Virus record (IMG/VR): IMGVR_UViG_3300009285_001119
Coordinates: 1-39,199 of that record
Direction: 5' to 3' (one strand)
DNA length: 39,199 nt
Origin: a virus
Part shown: positions 29,962 through 39,197 of the stretch, one piece after another
Layout: each line of letters starts with the position of its first letter
How positions within the stretch are numbered: the first letter of the stretch is position 1
Notes under the pieces: generated by a model
What the model was told of the DNA's origin: nothing
Database searches by the model: none
Seen by the model: the letters and a program-made list of their open reading frames with translations, nothing else
Made by a program: the position numbers and the translations under genes

Positions 29962-30951
29962 ATGAAATTTCAATCTTTTAATTTTGCGGGAAACAGCTAT
30001 ACCGTAAAAAACTATGACCGAGTAGCTACCGATCTTTACGTTGATAAACCGCTTACCAATGTCTCAATCGCATACAAGAATACCGACTATATCGCTGATC
30101 TTGTAATTCCAAGAATACCAGTGGGACAGGAAACCGGATTGATCTGGAAAAAGAACTTCAATAACTTCTCGTTAAAGGATATGCAGAGAGGGGAACTATC
30201 CAAATCCAAGCGTTCAGGATATAGCGTTGATACCGATACCACCTATCGCATTGTCAATTATGCGCTATCAGACGTTGTTACGCAGGGGATGAGGGATCAA
30301 GCCGGAGCTCCCAATAATCCAGAGGCGGACGCAACCGAGGATTTAACCGAAATACTTGCTCTGAATAAGGAATATTTAACGGCTTCAGCATTGTTTAGTA
30401 CCTCAAATTTTACCTCTTACACCGAAACGCTCAATGCTAGCTCAAGCCGCTATCAGTGGAATGATTATACCAACTCAAACCCGATTGAAGATATTCGCTA
30501 TGCAAGGGAAACCAAAATAGCGGCTGCTTCTGGCGCGGTTGGAGATATTGGAATCATCATGGGGGCGGATGTTTGGACGGAACTTGCGGATCACCCGGAT
30601 ATTTTAGAGAGAATAAAATACTCTCAAATCGGGATCATCACTACCGACCTTGTGAAACCTATTTTTGAAGCTGACAATCTCTATGTCGGTAAAACTCTTT
30701 ACAATTCAGCCAACGAGGGGCAGACCGCTTCACTCTCAAGGGTATGGGGAAAATTCGTCCTAGTCTATCATCGGGGACAGCCAAGAATAAAGACCGCCGC
30801 AACTGCCGCGCTCATTCATGGCGGAAACTGGGTTAGAAAATGGACTGATAATGAACTCCGAGGCGCAACTGTAGTTGAAGTAGAAGAAGCATTTCAGGCA
30901 AAAGTCCTGTCGGCCAGAAGCGGTTATTTATTTTCAACCGCAGTGGCATAG
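29962..30951 (+). CDS. Major capsid protein, 329 aa
   Basis: Start at the ATG after AAGGAGGTAAAAAAA. Sequence, length and position (after protease-scaffold and decoration gene) fit an HK97-fold capsid protein: KNTDYIADLVIPRIPVG, NNPEADATEDLTEILALNKE (spine helix), VGDIGIIMGADVWTEL, and the WGKFVLVYHRGQP strand near the end. There is no obvious long scaffold arm. Confidence 0.82.
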   Translation: MKFQSFNFAGNSYTVKNYDRVATDLYVDKPLTNVSIAYKNTDYIADLVIPRIPVGQETGLIWKKNFNNFSLKDMQRGELSKSKRSGYSVDTDTTYRIVNYALSDVVTQGMRDQAGAPNNPEADATEDLTEILALNKEYLTASALFSTSNFTSYTETLNASSSRYQWNDYTNSNPIEDIRYARETKIAAASGAVGDIGIIMGADVWTELADHPDILERIKYSQIGIITTDLVKPIFEADNLYVGKTLYNSANEGQTASLSRVWGKFVLVYHRGQPRIKTAATAALIHGGNWVRKWTDNELRGATVVEVEEAFQAKVLSARSGYLFSTAVA

Positions 30952-30962
30952 GAGGTGCTTAG

Positions 30963-31871
30963 ATGGGGATTACAGATAAACGACAAGGGAAAGTAGTATA
31001 CCCGGGCGCGGCAACTATTGGAGCTTTGACTGCTACCACGCTAGCGGCGGGAGCTTCTGAAATCGGAGCGGCGGAAATTGCAACTGGAGCGGTAACAGCC
31101 GGTAAAATAGCGGCCAGCGCAGTTGGCGGGTCAAATATCAATGGGGCGACTATTGCCGGATCGTCTTTGGTTGGAGCAATTGCCGGGAGTCAACTCTCTG
31201 GCGGAATTGCTGGGAGCCAGCTATCCGGAGGGATTGCAGGGTCGCAACTTTCAGGCGCTATTGTGGGAAGTCAAATCAGCTCGGTGAACGGATCGTCAAT
31301 CGTAGTGAACACTATAACCGCGGATAAAGTAACAGCGGTGAATGGAACCTCACTCGTTGCGGCTTCCGTTGGCCCGGAAAGATTATCCGGCGCAATAGCC
31401 GGAAGTCAGCTCACCGGCGGGATTGTCGGTTCGCAAATATCGTCTGTGAATGGTTCGTCCATTGTGGTAAACACCATAACAGCGGACAAGATTACTGCAG
31501 TCAACGGGTCTTCACTTGTAGCGGCATCTGTTTCGGCTGACAAAATCGCAGGAAATATTGCTGGATCATCATTAGCCGGAGGGATAGTCGGGTCGCAAAT
31601 AACCAGCGTGAATGGAACATCTTTGGTAGCGGCATCTGTTGGAAGCGCAGGGTTAAACATCACAAGAGGTTCGGTTGCAATTGACGGATCTACTGCGGCA
31701 GGATTTAATCACTCGCTCGGCGCAACGCCTACGATTATGATGGTATGCTCGGTAGGTTCAGCGACTCCCGCGTATTTTACCGGGATAGGATCGGCGTCAG
31801 GAACGATCAATAACCAGAGTTCCCTGGTTGGTAGCGGGTACGGAACAGCATATTATTATTTGCAGGTTTAA
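30963..31871 (+). CDS. Repeat-rich virion surface protein, 302 aa
   Basis: AGGAGGTG precedes the ATG. Residues about 60-230 are Ala/Gly/Ser/Ile repeats: IAGSQLSGG units, and longer units VNGSSIVVNTITADK and VNGTSLVAASV repeated two to three times, a likely beta-solenoid. The last 80 residues (TRGSVAIDGSTAAGFNHSLG onward) form a globular tip. Next to the capsid gene this is probably a decoration or head-fibre protein. Confidence 0.62.
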   Translation: MGITDKRQGKVVYPGAATIGALTATTLAAGASEIGAAEIATGAVTAGKIAASAVGGSNINGATIAGSSLVGAIAGSQLSGGIAGSQLSGGIAGSQLSGAIVGSQISSVNGSSIVVNTITADKVTAVNGTSLVAASVGPERLSGAIAGSQLTGGIVGSQISSVNGSSIVVNTITADKITAVNGSSLVAASVSADKIAGNIAGSSLAGGIVGSQITSVNGTSLVAASVGSAGLNITRGSVAIDGSTAAGFNHSLGATPTIMMVCSVGSATPAYFTGIGSASGTINNQSSLVGSGYGTAYYYLQV

Positions 31872-31883
31872 TAGTTTTGGGAT

Positions 31884-31957
31884 AGAGATAAATTTTCATT
31901 ATTGATTTTATCTCTCGCCCCTTAACAATTCAGAAATGAGCGGTTAAAGGGCGGGAG
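31884..31957 (+). promoter_or_regulatory. Overlapping hairpins in the leader of the next gene
   Basis: AGAGATAAA (31884-31892) pairs with TTTATCTCT (31907-31915). CTCTCGCCCCTTAAC (31912-31926) pairs with GTTAAAGGGCGGGAG (31943-31957) with one wobble and one mismatch. The two share bases, so only one forms at a time. No T run follows, so termination is uncertain. Confidence 0.4.
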
Positions 31958-31973
31958 AAAAGGAGAAACTAAA

Positions 31974-32555
31974 ATGCCAATAGAGGGAACAGGATACGAA
32001 AAATTTACATTAGCAAAAAGACAGTACAATTCTTACATTCCAGTACCGATTGGTACTGATACCGTTTTCGCACAGAGAACCTACATGGAGGGATCATTAT
32101 CAGTCGGAACGATTGAAATCGGAGCGGTGGAATTAAAGGACGATAGCACCACCGCGCGGGCAAGGATTTTAGCTCCGGCCAGCATTACAGGAACAATGCC
32201 ATCACTCGCGGTCTATTCTACCGGAGGAACTCTTAACAGTATTCCGACAGTGAACATTGGCACCTTTAGCCCCACGATAAATGTCAATCCAAGCCCAGCG
32301 GCTACGGCGATTTACGGATCGGTGAATATTGGAACAGCCGCGACGCAAATCACCGCCGGATCGTCAACCTTGCGGGATTTAATTATTTACAATGATACGG
32401 GCGCGTATTTATATGTCGGTACAAATAATTCAGTGGGAACAGCAACCGGATTCAAGCGACCAAATCAGGCAGAATGGGCAGTGAATACTTCCGCGCCGAT
32501 CTGGGGAATCCTTGCCAGCGGAACTGGGAATACCTATTACTGGCAGGAGGCATAG
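31974..32555 (+). CDS. Virion structural protein, 193 aa
   Basis: AAAGGAG before the ATG. A conserved-looking N-terminus (FTLAKRQYNSYIPVPIG), then Thr/Ile/Gly-rich beta strands ending LIIYNDTGAYLYVGTNNSVG and a Trp-rich C-terminus. Lies between two other surface-type genes; likely a decoration or fibre part. Confidence 0.55.
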   Translation: MPIEGTGYEKFTLAKRQYNSYIPVPIGTDTVFAQRTYMEGSLSVGTIEIGAVELKDDSTTARARILAPASITGTMPSLAVYSTGGTLNSIPTVNIGTFSPTINVNPSPAATAIYGSVNIGTAATQITAGSSTLRDLIIYNDTGAYLYVGTNNSVGTATGFKRPNQAEWAVNTSAPIWGILASGTGNTYYWQEA

Positions 32556-32557
32556 CC

Positions 32558-34126
32558 ATGGCAAAACCTAGAAAAGATAACTTCCCAATAATCCTAGAGC
32601 CGAACTACTTATCAATTATTCCGACTACCGGGATTTACACTAGAGTCGGAGATGCCGGCACAACCACCCACACGCTAAACACGAATGACGATTTGTTGGT
32701 GAGTGGAAGATTGGAAGTTGATGGAGCGACTTATTTAGACGGGACTCTGACGGTAGGGGGCGTGGGGAGTTTCCCATATGCTGTAACTTTTTCTTCCGGG
32801 GCTTACTTTGCGAATGATATCGGTATTGGGATGTCAGATGTAAGCGGCTTAATTATCATACCTCGGCAGACAGCTCAAACACCAGACGCAGGGGTTATCG
32901 GCACGGGGTCTTTGTCTAATTCTGTTATTTTTTGTGAGGGGGCAGATCGTCTCAACGATTTCGCTCATGCTTTACAGACTAACCCTACTCTTTACATTCA
33001 ATCCGGGGACGCGAATCAGGACATGATGTATGGGTCATTGGCGCATGACCAAACGAATTTTACTATACGAACAGGCTATTCAGCGGTATCAATAGGATTT
33101 GACGCTTCAAAAGCGCAAGGCACAATGACAATGAGCGGGCTTCCGGTAGCAGAAGAAACATTTGTTGTAAACGCAACTACTTTCACTGCAAAGGCAAGTG
33201 GAGCAACGGGGGATCAGTTTAACATTGGGGCAGACGCTTCAACGACTCTAGGTAATATCGTAACGATGTTCAATGCTGGGAGTGAATTAGCGAATTGTAA
33301 AGCTTGGAAAGCTAGCGCAAGCACTGTAAACTTTGAATGGAAAACTGGCGGGGTTGCTGGCAATTCAATTGTATTCACCGAAGCGATGACTAACACAACC
33401 GTGAATGGATCGGGGACGCTAGGAACTACTAAAGCAGGATATGCGGCTACTACGCCTTTTGTTTTTAATTCAAACGGGCGGCTAGATTCAACGGGATTAT
33501 ATTATTGCGGAAGCAATCAGCCTTATGCTGGAGTAAATGGAGCCACCGCTTATGGGGCGTTTTATCCTCAAAGTACTTATCAAACCCCAGACACTGCATT
33601 GCTAACAACCGGAACAGTAGCCAACTCATTGATTATTTGTGAAAATGCCGATCAGAGTTACGATTTCGCCCATGCCTTGCAAACCAACCCGACCTTGTTT
33701 ATTCAATCAGCGTCACAGAGCACAACGCAATGGGGAAGCTTCGCACACGATCAGACTGATTTTACAATTACAGCTGGCGCTGGGAAAATCAATCTTGCGA
33801 GTATGTCTAAACTCAAAACTTCCGCAACCTTAACCGCCTCAACCACACAGACACAAGCCGGCGGAACAGCAATCGTTTCCGATATTACGAATGTGTCAAC
33901 CTGTGCAAATGCAAATGACGCAGTTACTTTACCCCTAGCAGTTGGCGGGCAGGTATTATGGATTTTCAATAATGGCGCGGCAACTTTACAGATTTTCCCG
34001 GGAGTAAGCGACAATCTTGGCGCTGGAGTTGATACTTCAAAAACATTGGCGGCTGGGAAACAGGCGTGCTTTATATCGTACGACGCGACGAATTGGCAGC
34101 CAGTATTAGGCGTGAATTTATTATAA
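32558..34126 (+). CDS. Large virion fibre/decoration protein with duplicated domain, 522 aa
   Basis: Start at the ATG after GGAGG; an earlier in-frame start would sit in the previous gene. A domain appears twice: residues about 110-180 (ADRLNDFAHALQTNPTLYIQ, GSLAHDQTNFTI) and about 365-435 (ADQSYDFAHALQTNPTLFIQ, GSFAHDQTDFTI). The C-terminal 90 residues (VSDITNVSTCANANDAVTLP onward) form another beta domain. It probably forms a trimeric surface appendage. Confidence 0.6.
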   Translation: MAKPRKDNFPIILEPNYLSIIPTTGIYTRVGDAGTTTHTLNTNDDLLVSGRLEVDGATYLDGTLTVGGVGSFPYAVTFSSGAYFANDIGIGMSDVSGLIIIPRQTAQTPDAGVIGTGSLSNSVIFCEGADRLNDFAHALQTNPTLYIQSGDANQDMMYGSLAHDQTNFTIRTGYSAVSIGFDASKAQGTMTMSGLPVAEETFVVNATTFTAKASGATGDQFNIGADASTTLGNIVTMFNAGSELANCKAWKASASTVNFEWKTGGVAGNSIVFTEAMTNTTVNGSGTLGTTKAGYAATTPFVFNSNGRLDSTGLYYCGSNQPYAGVNGATAYGAFYPQSTYQTPDTALLTTGTVANSLIICENADQSYDFAHALQTNPTLFIQSASQSTTQWGSFAHDQTDFTITAGAGKINLASMSKLKTSATLTASTTQTQAGGTAIVSDITNVSTCANANDAVTLPLAVGGQVLWIFNNGAATLQIFPGVSDNLGAGVDTSKTLAAGKQACFISYDATNWQPVLGVNLL

Positions 34127-34140
34127 GGAGGTAAATAAAA

Positions 34141-34338
34141 ATGAGTTTAGAGTATCGTAAAAATGGAGATAGATTGGAAATAGTGAATGTAAGGGAAGAT
34201 GTGCAGACTTATAAAGTCCAGGATTTAGAAGATGAAAAGGCAAGGTTTCAATGCCGGGTAGCCGAGATTGATGTGTTGCTCGGCAAATGCTCGGAATTGA
34301 AAGTATCAGCTGTTGCGGAAGAAGAAGAAATTATTTAA
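34141..34338 (+). CDS. Small protein, 65 aa
   Basis: AAGGAGG before the ATG. Helical, with charged repeats and an acidic end (VAEEEEII). Unrecognised; perhaps a chaperone-like accessory for the appendage genes. Confidence 0.5.
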   Translation: MSLEYRKNGDRLEIVNVREDVQTYKVQDLEDEKARFQCRVAEIDVLLGKCSELKVSAVAEEEEII

Positions 34339-34347
34339 GGAGGAAAA

Positions 34348-34551
34348 ATGGAAATATTAAGCAGGGAAGAATTAGAAGGAATTAAAATGCGGAATAGCAT
34401 AATAAACATGGACAATATTCGGCTGGAGTTATTAAAAGCCGAAGCAAAAACATACCAGAGGGCAATATTAAAAAACCATGGATTAAACGAAGACGGGGAA
34501 TATTCCATAGACGAAAGAGGGGAGATCAAGGAAATTGAACAAAAAGATTAG
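34348..34551 (+). CDS. Small charged protein, 67 aa
   Basis: AAGGAGG before the ATG. Helical, Glu/Lys-rich. Overlaps the start of the glycosyltransferase by 17 bases. Unrecognised. Confidence 0.5.
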   Translation: MEILSREELEGIKMRNSIINMDNIRLELLKAEAKTYQRAILKNHGLNEDGEYSIDERGEIKEIEQKD

Positions 34552-36190
34552 TATAATAATCGTAACACATACCGCAAAAGAGCACGCGCTGAATTGCCTG
34601 AATAATCTTTTTTTATCGGCATACACATATGAAAACAAAGAAGTCTTTGTAGTTGATAATGCCTCTAGCTATTCGGCCGAGCTAAAAGATACTTGCGATA
34701 AATGTGATTATCATTATATTGTAAATGATGAGAACCTTGCTTTTGATTTAGCGAATGAAATAGCGATAAAACAAAGCACGGGGCAATACATTTTACTGCT
34801 TAACGACGACACCTTGCCTATGAAAGATTATTGGCTTGAAAAATATATGAAATTCGCAAACGAACACCCGCAAGCTGGAGTTATCGGGGCGCGCCTTGTT
34901 TATCCTCAAGACGATACTATCCAGCATGCAGGAGTAGCGTTCAATCAGTACCGCCAGCCCTATCACATTTTCAACAAAGGCGATGTAAACGATCCGAGGA
35001 TACTGCAGGCAAGACAATTCCAAGCCGTTACATTCGCCTGTGTCATGATAAAAAAAGAGTGCTACGACCAGATCGGAGGGTTTACCCATCACGAGAAAAC
35101 GCCAGCGTATTACTATGAAGATATTGATTTTTGCTTTAAGGCGCGAAATGCTGGGTGGGAAGTCTGGTACAACCCCGAAGTCATCGTCCACCATTACAGC
35201 GCCCAAAGCTATATGCAGACAATGAAAAACCAGCAGGAAAGTTTTAAGCATTTACCGGAATTCATTGAAAAGTGGTTTATTGAAATAGATCATGACGACT
35301 GGAAAATGCTGGACACGCCGGAACATAATCCGCATATTGCTATCGGAATACCTCTCACAGAGGGATCAGGATGGCGATTTGACCAGCTAATGAACATGAT
35401 TAAAGGATTCCATTACTGGAAAAAGAATATAACCATTATTTTTAGTATAACTGATTCCGGGCCTACATTTATGGAAAAGGTTAGAACATGGGCAAAGACC
35501 GATGGACTGATATTCAAGGAAGTCCTAATGCCTCAAATGGCGGACAACTCTCAAAATAAGATGAGTTCAGTTTATTATAACAGGGAAAAGATAAGAAAAA
35601 TATTTCTTGAAAAAACCGACGCGCAATATTTGTTTTTTATTGATAGCGATGTAGCAATGGAACGAACAACCCTGCGCAAGCTTATAGACATCTGCGAATA
35701 TCAGGGCGCGGACATTTCCGCCGGAACCTATTTCTATAAACTTGAAGACGAACGCGCCCGGCCTATGCTATTCAAAATAGCGGTGGCGACAGATGACTAT
35801 AAAAAAATGACATTCAGAGGGCAAATGAAACTATCCAGCAATTACCCCGAGAAAAATATCGGGCTTGGCAACTTTGTTTTTGCGAGAGAAGCGATGGACG
35901 GAGGAGTTCATCAGGTACACGCTTCCGGGATGGGGTGTACTCTCATAAAAAGAAAATGTCTTGAACAAATACCGTTTAAGGCAAAGCCGACCTATGGAAC
36001 TGAAGACTTGAGCTGGTTTTCGGACGCTTATGATAAAGGATATAAACTTCTGGTTGATACCGGCCTAAAAGTTTATCACCTTGACCCCAACGGATATATT
36101 TATTGCTGGTGGCAACTTCCCACAAGAGAAAGAGACGCTATCTGGGAAGTAACCCCCAACAAAAGAGAGGTTGTTAATTATGGCGTATAG
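34535..36190 (+). CDS. Two-domain family 2 glycosyltransferase, 551 aa
   Basis: TTG start with AAGGA upstream. Domain 1 (residues 1-265): ISIIIVTHTA, FVVDNAS, LLNDDTLP (DD at 91-92), GFTHHEKTPAYYYEDIDFCF, typical GT2 acceptor region. Domain 2 (about 270-540): IAIGIPLTEGSGW and FFIDSDVAMER (DxD at about 369-371), with TEDLSWFSDAYDKG. Two GT-A units in one chain suggest building of a disaccharide or polymer, perhaps on virion proteins. Confidence 0.8.
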   Translation: MNKKISIIIVTHTAKEHALNCLNNLFLSAYTYENKEVFVVDNASSYSAELKDTCDKCDYHYIVNDENLAFDLANEIAIKQSTGQYILLLNDDTLPMKDYWLEKYMKFANEHPQAGVIGARLVYPQDDTIQHAGVAFNQYRQPYHIFNKGDVNDPRILQARQFQAVTFACVMIKKECYDQIGGFTHHEKTPAYYYEDIDFCFKARNAGWEVWYNPEVIVHHYSAQSYMQTMKNQQESFKHLPEFIEKWFIEIDHDDWKMLDTPEHNPHIAIGIPLTEGSGWRFDQLMNMIKGFHYWKKNITIIFSITDSGPTFMEKVRTWAKTDGLIFKEVLMPQMADNSQNKMSSVYYNREKIRKIFLEKTDAQYLFFIDSDVAMERTTLRKLIDICEYQGADISAGTYFYKLEDERARPMLFKIAVATDDYKKMTFRGQMKLSSNYPEKNIGLGNFVFAREAMDGGVHQVHASGMGCTLIKRKCLEQIPFKAKPTYGTEDLSWFSDAYDKGYKLLVDTGLKVYHLDPNGYIYCWWQLPTRERDAIWEVTPNKREVVNYGV

Positions 36191-36680
36191 TTCGGACGAT
36201 CAGGTACGGTTTTATTTAAGCTCGCTTGGATCAAGCGCCGGAGGATTCGGAACTGATATTATCGGAACCGCGGCAATGGCTTATAAGATAACCGACGCGG
36301 ATAGTCTAATTGATATGATTCTTTCTAAACGGTATAGCACGCCATTTACGACAACTCCCCCTGCAATAACCACGATCAGTAAAATACTTTCCGGCTGGTT
36401 TGCCTTGCGATCAGTTTACAGCGATGAAATTCCTAAGGCTTTGGAATTTGTAGAAGATGACTACAAAAAATCAATGGAATTATTGGAAAGACTGCGTAAA
36501 AAAGAAATTGATCTCCCATCTGGAACCAGCACTAGCGGAGCAGTAGAAACCGAAAAAGGATCCGCGACTCTTTATTGGTCAAATACAAAAGGCTATACAC
36601 CAGTATTTGATCTTGATAGTGACCTAAACTGGAAAGTAGACCAAGACAGAATTGAAGACATAGGAAGCGCGAGGGAATAA
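36180..36680 (+). CDS. Mu gp36-like (DUF1320) neck protein, 166 aa
   Basis: Start at ATG 36180 overlapping the glycosyltransferase end, with GAGAGG upstream; a TTG nine bases earlier is possible. The DUF1320 pattern is seen: MAYSSDDQVRFYL, ITDADSLIDMILSKRY, ITTISKILSGWFALR, FVEDDYKKSMELLERLRKKE. Family members sit in the head-tail connector region. Confidence 0.75.
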   Translation: MAYSSDDQVRFYLSSLGSSAGGFGTDIIGTAAMAYKITDADSLIDMILSKRYSTPFTTTPPAITTISKILSGWFALRSVYSDEIPKALEFVEDDYKKSMELLERLRKKEIDLPSGTSTSGAVETEKGSATLYWSNTKGYTPVFDLDSDLNWKVDQDRIEDIGSARE

Positions 36681-37105
36681 TGCAAACCGTAACACTTGCC
36701 GGGGATAAAGAATTTATCAATAAAATCAGGGCAATCTATGACCGCGCTAAAAACCCAACCAGAGCCATGCAGGCGGTCTCAAACCTCATGCGCCGTGATG
36801 TCTTGAAACATTTCAAGGACGAATCAGACGAAAGCGGTCGGTGGCCGGACTTAAAACCGGCAACATGGAAATGGAAACAAGCAAAAGGATATTCCAATAT
36901 GCTACAGAACACCGGTGATTTAAGAAGAAACTGTTTGCCCGATCATACCCGCAATCAGGCGATTGTAAGAAACGATCTTGCCTATGCCGGGAAACAAAAT
37001 TCCGGCAAAGGCTCTACCCCCGCACGGGAATTTATGTGGCTATCAAAAGGGGTAATGGAAGAAATAAGATACAAAATGATGTCATTCATAAAGGACGGAA
37101 TTTAA
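36680..37105 (+). CDS. Mu gpG-like virion morphogenesis protein, 141 aa
   Basis: TAATG overlap with the previous gene. AVSNLMRRDVLKHFKDESD, GRWPDLKPATWKWKQAKG and LQNTGDLRRN are characteristic of the phage virion morphogenesis family (tail completion). It connects head to tail. Confidence 0.75.
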   Translation: MQTVTLAGDKEFINKIRAIYDRAKNPTRAMQAVSNLMRRDVLKHFKDESDESGRWPDLKPATWKWKQAKGYSNMLQNTGDLRRNCLPDHTRNQAIVRNDLAYAGKQNSGKGSTPAREFMWLSKGVMEEIRYKMMSFIKDGI

Positions 37106-37106
37106 G

Positions 37107-37577
37107 ATGGCAGAACGATACGGATATAAGACCATCAAGGACGCACTAGTAACGCTTCTTGGCACTACCAGCGTTAGCGACCTTAACAGCGGACTAGCGC
37201 GAAGTGTTCAGCAGGTAATCACGCTAAAACCGGACAATATTGTTATCCCTGATCCTAAGTTTCCAACCGTTTGCGTTTGGCTGGAATCGGCGACTGAAAC
37301 ATTCCGGGGCGCAAGCACGCGCAAAGAATCAACCGCTATTTATAAAATAGATTTTTGGACAAAAGCTATTGGAAGCCTTGATTCCGCAATAGACGAATCG
37401 CAACTACTAGGCGATAATATTTTATATATAATTGCCAGCAAAATAAATATCACTAATCTAGGATCATCAAGGGGCTGGATAAAAGCAACGGAAATGAGGT
37501 TTGATTATAATACCGATCAAAGCGGATTTATTGCCCATGGGAATATTCGGCTTGAAGTAACCCGGGAGTTAAACTAA
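37107..37577 (+). CDS. Putative tail terminator / neck protein, 156 aa
   Basis: One base after the previous stop. Strand-helix pattern with TVCVWLESATETFRGASTRKE and IYKIDFWTKA, as in tail-end proteins placed between the neck and tube genes. The position argues for this; homologue not identified. Confidence 0.55.
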   Translation: MAERYGYKTIKDALVTLLGTTSVSDLNSGLARSVQQVITLKPDNIVIPDPKFPTVCVWLESATETFRGASTRKESTAIYKIDFWTKAIGSLDSAIDESQLLGDNILYIIASKINITNLGSSRGWIKATEMRFDYNTDQSGFIAHGNIRLEVTRELN

Positions 37578-37861
37578 TGATCTTGAAATATATCGGAGCA
37601 AACTGCTACAATCTTGAACTTGGAAAACTCTATCACGGGATAGAGATGGAGGTATCAAATGAGATGGGCTATAGACTTCTCGCAGATAAAGGGAATTGGA
37701 AAACTCCTGAAATGGTGGAAAGGGAAAAAGGAAGCAACGCAAAAAATATTAGCATTGAAAATCAAAACAAAAAAATAAAAGAGGACTGGAAAAGGAATAA
37801 TCCCGGACTAGCGCAAAAAGAATTTATTGAAAAAATAGTAAACAAAAAGGAGGGAAACTGA
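37577..37861 (+). CDS. Small structural-region protein, 94 aa
   Basis: TAATG overlap with the previous gene. N-terminal strand-rich part (ILKYIGANCYNLELGKLYHG) and a very basic, charged helix (KKIKEDWKRNNPGLAQKEF). Unrecognised. Confidence 0.5.
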   Translation: MILKYIGANCYNLELGKLYHGIEMEVSNEMGYRLLADKGNWKTPEMVEREKGSNAKNISIENQNKKIKEDWKRNNPGLAQKEFIEKIVNKKEGN

Positions 37862-37862
37862 T

Positions 37863-38822
37863 ATGGCACAAGGTTATGGTTATGACGCATGGGTTGGAAT
37901 GGGAACTGAGGCGACCTACGGAACGCCTCAAGACAGGTTGCAGTTTTTGGAGGTTAACAGTGTAGACATCGCCGCGCAAGATGATGTAGTAGAGGGAAAT
38001 TCCATTTACAATGTCGCGATGGATATTGACAATATTGCACAGGGCAGGAAAAAAGTCGCTGGCAATATGAGCTTTGATTTAAGGAAACAAGGGAACGAAT
38101 TATTTTTCAAATACGCGATGGGAACACTAGGAACGGCAACTCTAGGAGCAGGCGGAACTGCGGTTGAAAGGACATGGACAATCCCGAACGCTTTGGGAAC
38201 TTCCCTTTGTCTTGAAGTTGACCGGGGCGCGGCGAACTTTCTTTACCATGGAGTAAAGGTGAATGAATTCACAATCAACGGAAATAACGAGGGGATCGCT
38301 ACCGTTGACGCTTCGTTTATTGCAGAAGACGAGGGAACGGTTAGCACTTCAACCCCGAGTTTTTCTACTTCTGATTATTGGCAATTTTCAAATGCCGCCT
38401 TTACTTATGGCGGTGTCACCAAAAATGTCCGCGATTTCAAAATAACGGTCAATCAAAATTTAACAGATGACCGATACCACTGGGGAAGCAGAATGACTAG
38501 GGAACCACTAAGGGCCGGACGGCTTTCAACCAGTGGAGAATTTACGGTTGAATTTGACGGTACAGTTGAATGGAATAATTTCCAGAGCATGGGAACAGGG
38601 GCATTAGTTGCCACCTATACCGGAGATGTTCTTGATGGAACAGTTGCCGAGAAGTTTATCATTACCTGTCCGAAAGTGCGATACAGCGGAGGAACCCCGC
38701 CCGTGAGTGACAGTGGAATGATTCTGCAGACAATCCCATTCGTGGCGTATGGCGATGGAACGGTAATGCCGATAAATATTGTGACAGTAAGCTCAATCGG
38801 AACAAATACGAATAATTATTAA
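37863..38822 (+). CDS. Tail tube protein, 319 aa
   Basis: AAGGAGGG before the ATG. MAQGYGYDAWVGMGTEATYG with TPQDRL at the start, GRKKVAGNMSFDLR and LSTSGEFTVEFDG are the pattern of phage tail tube proteins, and the tail chaperone follows directly. It polymerises into the tail tube around the tape measure. Confidence 0.75.
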   Translation: MAQGYGYDAWVGMGTEATYGTPQDRLQFLEVNSVDIAAQDDVVEGNSIYNVAMDIDNIAQGRKKVAGNMSFDLRKQGNELFFKYAMGTLGTATLGAGGTAVERTWTIPNALGTSLCLEVDRGAANFLYHGVKVNEFTINGNNEGIATVDASFIAEDEGTVSTSTPSFSTSDYWQFSNAAFTYGGVTKNVRDFKITVNQNLTDDRYHWGSRMTREPLRAGRLSTSGEFTVEFDGTVEWNNFQSMGTGALVATYTGDVLDGTVAEKFIITCPKVRYSGGTPPVSDSGMILQTIPFVAYGDGTVMPINIVTVSSIGTNTNNY

Positions 38823-38832
38823 GGAGTAAAAA

Positions 38833-39174
38833 ATGATAATATCGGCTAAAGATTATAAGGCAAAATTTTATAAGACAGCAATAGTAGCGCTGGAAGACGG
38901 CGTTGAATTTGAAATTAAAAGAATCTCGCCGGTAGACTTCTGGGAAAGCAATGCGCTGACGGACAAAAACCCGTCAAATTTTATTAAGACGGTTGTAATA
39001 AAAGGCGTAATCAACCCCAGAGTAGCGCTGGAAGAAAAGGACGACGCTCTGAATATTTCCCATTTAACAATGCCGCATCTAAGCAGGCTGGCCGATGAAA
39101 TATTAAAGTTTTCCGGAATTATAACTGAAACAGGAGAAAAGAAAGATTTTTTATCCCCAACCGGGAAGGAATAG
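38833..39174 (+). CDS. Tail assembly chaperone (gpG-like), 113 aa, with -1 frameshift signal
   Basis: AAGGAG before the ATG. Helical acidic protein between tube and tape measure, the standard place for the G/GT chaperone pair. The zero-frame product ends at 39174. A slippery T TTT TTA site at 39147 allows a -1 shift into a frame that stays open to the window end, giving a longer fusion chaperone. Confidence 0.75.
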   Translation: MIISAKDYKAKFYKTAIVALEDGVEFEIKRISPVDFWESNALTDKNPSNFIKTVVIKGVINPRVALEEKDDALNISHLTMPHLSRLADEILKFSGIITETGEKKDFLSPTGKE

Positions 39175-39197
39175 TCCTTGATAGCATAGCTTCCCGG
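39147..39197 (+). other. Programmed -1 ribosomal frameshift element
   Basis: T TTT TTA (39147-39153) is correctly phased with the chaperone codons. After a 7-base spacer, CCGGGAA (39161-39167) pairs with TTCCCGG (39191-39197). A smaller hairpin AAGGA/TCCTT (39166-39179) is an alternative. The -1 frame reads on without a stop to the end. Confidence 0.78.
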
